Below are positions 58,929-64,000 of a DNA stretch of 64,000 bases, one piece after another; the first letter of the stretch is position 1; each line of letters starts with the position of its first letter. Position numbers and translations under genes: made by a program. The notes beneath the pieces are model-generated. The model was not told where the DNA came from. It did not search any database and saw only the letters and a list, made by a program, of their open reading frames with translations. The stretch spans positions 248,001 to 312,000 of the forward strand of contig NZ_JSEP01000002.1 of assembly GCF_001624695.1 (NCBI RefSeq), read 5' to 3'. Source of the DNA: Labrenzia sp. OB1. Its GTDB lineage: Bacteria > Pseudomonadota > Alphaproteobacteria > Rhizobiales > Stappiaceae.

Positions 58929-59127
58929 CTCTGTCCGAGTACCTGAGAGATTTCCCGCGAACGCTATTCACGCGTCCTGCAGTTACTCCTTCGGTGAGCA
59001 GTCCGCAATTCCATTGGCGGAGCACTGCTTTCCAGAGCGTTTTGGCACGTGCGGTCCTTTTGCCTGAGAGTTTCCGGGGCGGTTGCTCCTTCGGCGCCGG
59101 GATCTTTCAACCCGGCCTCTCCCGCAC
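58929..59127 (-). promoter_or_regulatory. Tandem glycine riboswitch
   Basis: Two glycine aptamers on the minus strand. Aptamer 1 spans 59127 to 59049, closed by GTGCGG/CCGCAC, with CGCCGAAGGAGCAA and GGAAACTCTCAGGCAAAAGGAC. Aptamer 2 spans 59037 to 58929, closed by CTCTG/CAGAG, with CACCGAAGGAGTAA and AATCTCTCAGGTACTCGGAC. These are the hallmark gcvT motifs. It controls the glycine cleavage operon and is expected to switch it on when glycine is abundant. About 70 bases of expression platform precede the gcvT ATG. Confidence 0.95.
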
Positions 59128-59181
59128 TTGCGTCAGCGTGATTCCACGCCAATCAGGGAACGATCCTGATCTGAAGCGGCG

Positions 59182-59210
59182 ATTGTGCGAGGCGGACATT
59201 GTCTTGTCAA
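59182..59210 (-). promoter_or_regulatory. Predicted sigma-70 promoter of the riboswitch/gcv operon
   Basis: On the minus strand a perfect TTGACA (59205-59210) and CACAAT (59182-59187), 17 bases apart. The start site would be near 59175, about 50 bases before aptamer 1. Confidence 0.7.
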
Positions 59211-59278
59211 TATGCGACATCGCAACAACGCGAATTTGCCGGGCACAATCGCATCCGGCAAATCTCGAGTGTCAGCGA

Positions 59279-59830
59279 TCAGCGACGACGGCCATCATCG
59301 AATCCGAAGACCACCTTGACGCTCTGGTCCGGGTCGACGGTGAACTTGTCTTCGATCAGCGTCCAGGTTTCGCTCGGCGACCCGGCCCCGACCGTCACCG
59401 GTATCTTGAGAATCTCGGAAGCCAGAGGTTTCGCGTCGGTGCCGCCGGGAACGATGGCAACACGCAACGGCAGGATCACTTCGCCGCCCTTCCAGGCGGG
59501 ACCGGAGGTCACATCGCCGGAGAACCCGAGTTTCATCTGCCTCCGGCCGTCGGCTCCCTGAGTGCAGGTATTGGCCCAGTCCTCCACGGTCGCCTGATAA
59601 AGAAGTCCCTCGGGATCATTTTCCTTGCCGCGGACATACTTCATGATCAGGTAGGTGTTCAGCTTGAGCTGCATCGGGGGACAGGGAACCGGAGGCGCGA
59701 AGCTCTCGGGTGAAATTTCAATCGGCTCCTGGCCACCCGTAATGATCTTTCCGGCAACGCTTTCGGCTCCGCCGCATCCGCCCAGCGCCACCGCGCCGAT
59801 GCAAACCGCCATTGCCGTCTTGAGTTTCAT
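59279..59830 (-). CDS. Predicted lipoprotein of unknown function
   Basis: 183 residues with a lipoprotein signal peptide (MKLKTAMAVCIGAVALGGC, acylated Cys19). The mature part is probably beta-rich and has several proline/cysteine positions (FAPPVPCPPMQLKL, DWANTCTQG). I do not recognise the family. The in-frame ATG 59860 (MISAFQ) has a better ribosome-binding site and is an alternative start. Any longer frame runs antisense through ispH and is not real. It is divergent from ispH and upstream of gcvT on the same strand. Confidence 0.75.
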   Translation of the reverse strand: MKLKTAMAVCIGAVALGGCGGAESVAGKIITGGQEPIEISPESFAPPVPCPPMQLKLNTYLIMKYVRGKENDPEGLLYQATVEDWANTCTQGADGRRQMKLGFSGDVTSGPAWKGGEVILPLRVAIVPGGTDAKPLASEILKIPVTVGAGSPSETWTLIEDKFTVDPDQSVKVVFGFDDGRRR

Positions 59831-60043
59831 CTTGGTTGCGGCTTGAAACGCACTGATCATATTCTGTCCACTTGAATGCAAAGTAACCTCGCGGAGCTTC
59901 ATAGCAGCTACACATTTGGTTGGCGAGGGCCGCCGACAGCAATGCTTGATGCGGCTCATTTTGCCGCGCGCGCTCCGCTCTCCCTTGACAGGTTGGTCAT
60001 GCAAGCCCTTATTGCGACCATAAAAGTTTGCCGAAAGTGCATC

Positions 60044-61042
60044 ATGACTGACACCCCGCTGCAAAAACCACAGCTTTCCATCCGGCTTTGCGCGCCGCGC
60101 GGCTTCTGCGCCGGCGTGGACAGGGCCATCCAGATCGTGGAACTCGCCCTGGAGAAATACGGCAGACCGGTCTATGTGCGCCATGAGATCGTTCACAACA
60201 AATTCGTGGTCGACGGGTTGAAGGCCAAGGGCGCCGTGTTTGTCGAGGAGCTGGAGGAGATTCCGGCGGAAGATGCGGGCAGACCGGTGATTTTTTCGGC
60301 TCACGGGGTGCCGAAGGCGGTGCCGGAGGATGCCCGCACCCGCAATATGTTCTATCTGGACGCGACCTGCCCGCTGGTTTCCAAGGTGCACAAGGAAGCG
60401 GAGATCCATTTCCGGCGCGACCGGGAAGTTCTGCTGATCGGCCACCAGGGTCACCCGGAAGTGATCGGCACGATGGGACAGCTTCCGGACGGCATCGTCA
60501 GCCTGATCGAGACCGAGGACGACGCGCGCCGCTATACGCCCCGCTCGGATCGTCCGCTCGCCTATATTACCCAGACCACCCTGTCGGTGGACGATACCGC
60601 CGGCATCGTCGCAGTGCTGCAGGAGAGATTCCCGCAGATCGTGGCCCCGCACAAGGAAGACATCTGCTACGCGACGACCAATCGCCAGGAAGCAGTCAAG
60701 CATGTCGCTCCCGGGGTTGACGCGATGATCGTTGTCGGTGCGCCAAACTCCTCCAATTCTCAGCGTCTGCGGGAAGTGGCGGAGCGTGCGGGCTGCAAAA
60801 CCGCCGTGCTTATCCAGCGCGCAAGCGACATCGACTGGCAGGATTTCGAAGGGATTGGCTCGCTGGGCCTGACAGCGGGTGCATCCGCGCCCGAAACTCT
60901 GGTAGAGGAAATCATCAGCGCCTTCTCCAGCCGGTTCGACGTCACCGTTGAGACGGTGCGCACCGCCGAAGAAACGATTTCCTTTAACCTGCCACGTGAG
61001 CTGCGGGACCCGGTCCCGCCTGCTCAGGCCGCCAGCGGATGA
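60044..61042 (+). CDS. ispH: 4-hydroxy-3-methylbut-2-enyl diphosphate reductase
   Basis: 332-residue last enzyme of the MEP isoprenoid pathway, forming IPP and DMAPP. The three Fe-S cysteines are in [33 protein letters not shown] and [21 protein letters not shown], the HQGHPEV loop and the phosphate-binding [11 protein letters not shown] are also present. ATG 60044 marks the start of homology. It heads a tight cluster with thrB (4-base gap) and rnhA, an order common in Hyphomicrobiales. Confidence 0.97.
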   Translation: MTDTPLQKPQLSIRLCAPRGFCAGVDRAIQIVELALEKYGRPVYVRHEIVHNKFVVDGLKAKGAVFVEELEEIPAEDAGRPVIFSAHGVPKAVPEDARTRNMFYLDATCPLVSKVHKEAEIHFRRDREVLLIGHQGHPEVIGTMGQLPDGIVSLIETEDDARRYTPRSDRPLAYITQTTLSVDDTAGIVAVLQERFPQIVAPHKEDICYATTNRQEAVKHVAPGVDAMIVVGAPNSSNSQRLREVAERAGCKTAVLIQRASDIDWQDFEGIGSLGLTAGASAPETLVEEIISAFSSRFDVTVETVRTAEETISFNLPRELRDPVPPAQAASG

Positions 61043-61046
61043 ATTA

Positions 61047-62012
61047 ATGGCTGTCTATACTGAAGTATCCGATGAAGAACTCGACCGCTTCATCGGCGGC
61101 TACGATGTTGGCCGCCCCCTGTCCTTCAAGGGCATTGCCGAAGGCGTCGAGAACAGCAACTTTCTGCTCCACACCGACAAGGCGTCCTACATCCTGACGC
61201 TTTACGAAAAACGCGTGAATCCGGACGATCTGCCTTTCTTTCTCAATCTGCTGGAACATCTAGCGGGCAAGGGCCTGTCCTGCCCGACTCCGGTGCCTTC
61301 AAGGGATGGCAAGCTGCTCGGAACGCTGGCCGGCCGTCCCGCGGCGCTGGTTACCTTTCTGGACGGCATGTGGGTCAGGCGGCCGCGCGCCGACCATTGC
61401 GGCGAACTTGGCAAGGCCATGGCCGAGTTGCATCTGGACGGCATGGACTATGAGGGCTTCCGCAAGAATGCCCTTGATGTCAGCGGCTGGCGGCCGCTCT
61501 TCGACCAGTGCGGCGCGCGCAGCGACAGCGTCCAGCCGGGTCTCGGCGGCGAGATTTCACGCGAGCTGGATTATCTGGAAGCCAATTGGCCGTCCGATCT
61601 GCCGGCCGGTGTGATCCATGCGGATCTCTTTCCGGACAACGTGTTTTTTCTGGGCGATCAACTGTCCGGCCTGATCGATTTCTATTTCGCCTGCAACGAC
61701 GCCTTTGCCTATGACATCGCCATCTGCCTGAATGCATGGTGCTTTGAGCTGGACGGGGCGTTCAACGTGACAAAGGCGCGTGCCCTGTTGAAGGGGTACA
61801 CCTCCGTCCGGCCGCTCACGTCCACGGAATATGCAGCGCTGCCGACACTCTGCCGGGGAGCCGCCCTGCGGTTCCTGCTCACGCGCCTGTATGACTGGCT
61901 AAGCGTGCCCGAAGGCGCCCTGGTGACCCCGAAAGACCCGCTGGAATATCTGAAGAAGCTCAGGTTCCACCAGACCATCGACACCGCGGAGGCTTACGGG
62001 CTGGAACAATGA
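61047..62012 (+). CDS. thrB: Homoserine kinase, ThrB type II (kinase-fold)
   Basis: 321 residues. It phosphorylates homoserine in threonine synthesis and belongs to the aminoglycoside-phosphotransferase-like ThrB group of alphaproteobacteria and pseudomonads, not the GHMP type. The N-terminus holds [28 protein letters not shown]. The catalytic loop is [13 protein letters not shown] (HxDxxxxN), followed by [18 protein letters not shown] with the metal-binding Asp. It overlaps rnhA by 4 bases. Confidence 0.96.
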   Translation: MAVYTEVSDEELDRFIGGYDVGRPLSFKGIAEGVENSNFLLHTDKASYILTLYEKRVNPDDLPFFLNLLEHLAGKGLSCPTPVPSRDGKLLGTLAGRPAALVTFLDGMWVRRPRADHCGELGKAMAELHLDGMDYEGFRKNALDVSGWRPLFDQCGARSDSVQPGLGGEISRELDYLEANWPSDLPAGVIHADLFPDNVFFLGDQLSGLIDFYFACNDAFAYDIAICLNAWCFELDGAFNVTKARALLKGYTSVRPLTSTEYAALPTLCRGAALRFLLTRLYDWLSVPEGALVTPKDPLEYLKKLRFHQTIDTAEAYGLEQ

Positions 62013-62461
62013 GCAGTACAAACCGAGTGACGATCTATACGGACGGCGCCTGTTCAGGCAATCCGGGGCCCGGTGGCTGGGGGGGCATCCTGCGCTTCGG
62101 CGAGCGCGAAAAGGAACTGTGCGGCGGCGAAGAGGAAACCACGAACAACAGGATGGAGCTGACCGCCGCCATCGAAGCCCTGAAGGCCCTCACCCGTCCC
62201 TGCGCCGTCGACCTTTATACGGACAGCACTTATGTGCGCAGCGGCATCAAAGAGTGGATCGAGGGCTGGAAAAGAAAGAACTGGCGCACGTCCCAGAACA
62301 AACCGGTCAAGAACGCCGACCTCTGGCAAGATCTTGATGCGGCTCGGGAACGTCACGATGTGACCTGGCATTGGGTCAAGGGCCATGCGGGACATCCGGA
62401 CAACGAGCGTGCGGACGAACTGGCCCGGAGCGGTATGGCTCCCTACAAGGACGGCGCATAA
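62009..62461 (+). CDS. rnhA: Ribonuclease HI
   Basis: 150-residue type 1 RNase H that cleaves RNA in RNA-DNA hybrids. The four catalytic acids are visible: Asp in [17 protein letters not shown], Glu in [13 protein letters not shown], Asp in LYTDSTYV and Asp in [11 protein letters not shown]. The basic-protrusion region is [16 protein letters not shown]. Its ATG overlaps the thrB stop (ATGA), indicating translational coupling. Confidence 0.97.
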   Translation: MSSTNRVTIYTDGACSGNPGPGGWGGILRFGEREKELCGGEEETTNNRMELTAAIEALKALTRPCAVDLYTDSTYVRSGIKEWIEGWKRKNWRTSQNKPVKNADLWQDLDAARERHDVTWHWVKGHAGHPDNERADELARSGMAPYKDGA

Positions 62462-62495
62462 CCGCTGTTCCGGTGTGACTGGCAAAGGATTTCCC

Positions 62496-63419
62496 GTGAG
62501 ACTGTTCCGGTGGTCCCCTCCTGCTTCACCACGCGCACCGCAGCCGGTTCCCACCGGCTCCGTGCTGATCATGGCCAATCCGACCTCCGGCGGTTACGAC
62601 CCCGGGTTTCTGGAAGAGGTTCGGACGCGCCTTGAGCGGCATGGCTGCAAGGCCGAAATCAGGCTGACCCGTCATGCTGGTGAAATCGGCGAGATCTGCG
62701 CCGACCCGGAGCTGCGCGTGCGGACGCTGGCCGTTGCCGGCGGGGACGGCTCGATCAACGAGGCACTTACCGGATTTCAGTCTCATCCCAATCCGCCGCA
62801 ACTGGCTGTGATTCCTTTCGGCACGGCGAATGTGCTCGCCCTGGAACTGGGCCTGCCACGCAAGGCAGGCGCCCTCGCCGACATCATCGCACGGCAGAAA
62901 ATCAGACAGCTGCACTACGGCCTGGCAAACGGGCATCCCTTTGTCCTGATGGCGTCCGCCGGTTTCGACGCGGAGGTCGTCCATGCGGTTCCGCTCGCCC
63001 TGAAGCGGCGCTTCGGCAAACTGGCCTATGTGATCACTGCGATCAGAACCGGGCTCGCCCGCAAGGCAACTCCGCTGACGATCACCCTGGACGGCGACGC
63101 GATCACCGGCAAGCTCGCTGTGGCCAGCAACGCGCGGCACTATGGCGGCCCTTTCGTCATCAGCCCCGGTGGGGTGGCCGATCCGGGCCTCTATATGCTG
63201 GTGCTGGAGAAGGACGATCCGTGGTCTTCGATCCTTTACGGCATTGCGCTGTTGTTCGGACGTCTTCACAAGGCCCGCGGCGCAATCGTCAGACCGTTTT
63301 CCAGCGCCACGATCACCGCGGCAGGCCCTGTCGCAGCCCAGATCGACGGAGATCCGTTCGGGACGACGCCCCTGGAAATCCGGGCAACGGACAGGACCGT
63401 GCCTGTGCTGGTCCCCTGA
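62496..63419 (+). CDS. Diacylglycerol/lipid kinase family protein
   Basis: 307-residue DAGK-catalytic-domain protein (YegS/DgkB-like). The nucleotide-binding motif is VAGGDGSINEALTGF, preceded by LIMANPTSGGYDP and followed by AVIPFGTANVLALELGLP; a second domain (about 120-300) completes the fold. The lipid substrate is unknown. I take the start as GTG 62496, with AAAGGA seven bases upstream. It is 34 bases after rnhA and could be the last gene of the ispH cluster. Confidence 0.88.
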   Translation: MRLFRWSPPASPRAPQPVPTGSVLIMANPTSGGYDPGFLEEVRTRLERHGCKAEIRLTRHAGEIGEICADPELRVRTLAVAGGDGSINEALTGFQSHPNPPQLAVIPFGTANVLALELGLPRKAGALADIIARQKIRQLHYGLANGHPFVLMASAGFDAEVVHAVPLALKRRFGKLAYVITAIRTGLARKATPLTITLDGDAITGKLAVASNARHYGGPFVISPGGVADPGLYMLVLEKDDPWSSILYGIALLFGRLHKARGAIVRPFSSATITAAGPVAAQIDGDPFGTTPLEIRATDRTVPVLVP

Positions 63420-63440
63420 TCCTGACGCCATGAAGCGTGT

Positions 63441-64000
63441 CTACGCGGACTCGGCTTCGGCCGGCATCTTGCGCAGAATCTTGGTTGCCTCGTTCGCCGA
63501 CACCGCTTCGCCGAAGAAATAGCCCTGGGCGTATTCGCAGCCGAGCTGATAGAGCTCCAGCGCATCGTTTTCGCTTTCCGCGCCCTCGGCGACAACGGAC
63601 ATGCCAAGGTCGTGGCCCATGGCAACGATGGTGCGCAGCAGGACTGGCCTCGCTGACGAGCCGTTCGGTTTAACAAAGGACTGGTCGATCTTGATCGTGT
63701 CGAACGGAAACCGGTGAAGATAGGACAGCGACGAGTGGCCGGTGCCGAAATCGTCCAGTGACAGACCCGCTCCCAGGCCGCGCAGGCGCTCCAGCACCTT
63801 GGCGGAGTATTCCGGGTTGGACATGACGAGGGATTCGGTCAATTCCAGCTTCAGCGTACCCGGCTCCAGGGATGTGCGCGACAGGACCGCCTTCACGTCG
63901 TTGATCAGATCCTGTTTCAGAAGCTGGCGCGACGAAAGGTTCACCGAGGCGAACAAAGGCTGATGGGTGCGGAACTCGCGCTGCCAGTACGCCAACTGCT
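63441..64000 (-). CDS. EAL-domain phosphodiesterase, N-terminus cut by window edge
   Basis: C-terminal 186 codons of a cyclic-di-GMP phosphodiesterase-type protein; the reading frame runs off the right edge without a start. Visible EAL-domain motifs are [17 protein letters not shown] (metal-binding Glu), [29 protein letters not shown] and the catalytic-loop [30 protein letters not shown]. The EAL motif itself and any GGDEF or sensor domain lie outside the window. It converges with the lipid kinase. Confidence 0.92.
   Translation of the reverse strand, partial: QLAYWQREFRTHQPLFASVNLSSRQLLKQDLINDVKAVLSRTSLEPGTLKLELTESLVMSNPEYSAKVLERLRGLGAGLSLDDFGTGHSSLSYLHRFPFDTIKIDQSFVKPNGSSARPVLLRTIVAMGHDLGMSVVAEGAESENDALELYQLGCEYAQGYFFGEAVSANEATKILRKMPAEAESA

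Noticed and set aside
59831..60703. Upstream extension of the lipoprotein frame on the minus strand
   Set aside because: It runs antisense through ispH and has no signal or domain; the lipoprotein signal peptide begins at 59830.

Overview
The window looks like the core chromosome of a high-GC alphaproteobacterium, most likely a marine member of Hyphomicrobiales close to Stappiaceae (Labrenzia/Roseibium type). The evidence is the split F0 operon atpI-B-E-F'-F, a CcrM GANTC methyltransferase behind CtrA-like boxes, the blocks smc-dsbA-DUF721-mutY and ispH-thrB-rnhA, a fused malic enzyme/phosphotransacetylase, an Irr-type iron box before bfr, and a LiuR-like box before the ETF-ubiquinone oxidoreductase. 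The genus is an inference. I see no rRNA, tRNA, CRISPR array, intact insertion sequence or prophage.

Layout. 1-8.5 kb: glyS (cut by the left edge) and glyQ, separated by a GGDEF-EAL protein, a GltS glutamate symporter, a DUF2207 membrane protein and LemA. 8.6-15.8 kb: MATE exporter, S49 peptidase with a small membrane protein, PilZ protein, Fe-S-poor uracil-DNA glycosylase, ETF-QO. 15.8-17.3 kb: a 1.5-kb gene desert, partly AT-rich, with opposed terminators and a large cruciform. 17.3-28.1 kb: RhlE-type helicase with a long leader, PQQ-type sugar dehydrogenase, malic enzyme, ceramidase-like protein, aminotransferase, moaB, a VOC-protein remnant, glycosyltransferase, radical SAM protein and rnhB. 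28.5-31.4 kb: F0 ATP synthase operon. 31.5-37.8 kb: smc, dsbA-like, DciA-like DUF721 and mutY. 38-45 kb: fasciclin protein, bfr, AMP nucleosidase, an amino-acid ABC transporter without an ATPase gene, ccrM. 44.8-49.7 kb: a TetR-controlled oxidoreductase pair, then a GAF-Fis regulator beside an aldehyde dehydrogenase. 49.7-53.2 kb: tyrS with an attenuator leader, MarR-isochorismatase, hemerythrin. 53.6-59.2 kb: glycine cleavage operon gcvT-gcvH-osmC-gcvPA-gcvPB behind a tandem glycine riboswitch. 59.3-64 kb: lipoprotein, ispH-thrB-rnhA, a lipid kinase and an EAL protein cut by the right edge.

The most interesting element is the tyrS leader (51.05-51.2 kb). A promoter is followed almost at once by a 21-codon ORF containing Phe-Val-Tyr-Phe-Tyr-Tyr, then a terminator hairpin before tyrS. 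The end of the ORF carries the same GCGGCT as the terminator's 3' arm, so it can pair with the 5' arm. That is the layout of ribosome-mediated attenuation, here apparently sensing charged tRNA-Tyr (and possibly tRNA-Phe), with a uORF that may be leaderless. Other notable points are a DUF721/DciA gene that seems to start at ATA, paired operators around the GAF-Fis regulator and aldehyde dehydrogenase, and a dispersed intergenic inverted-repeat family.
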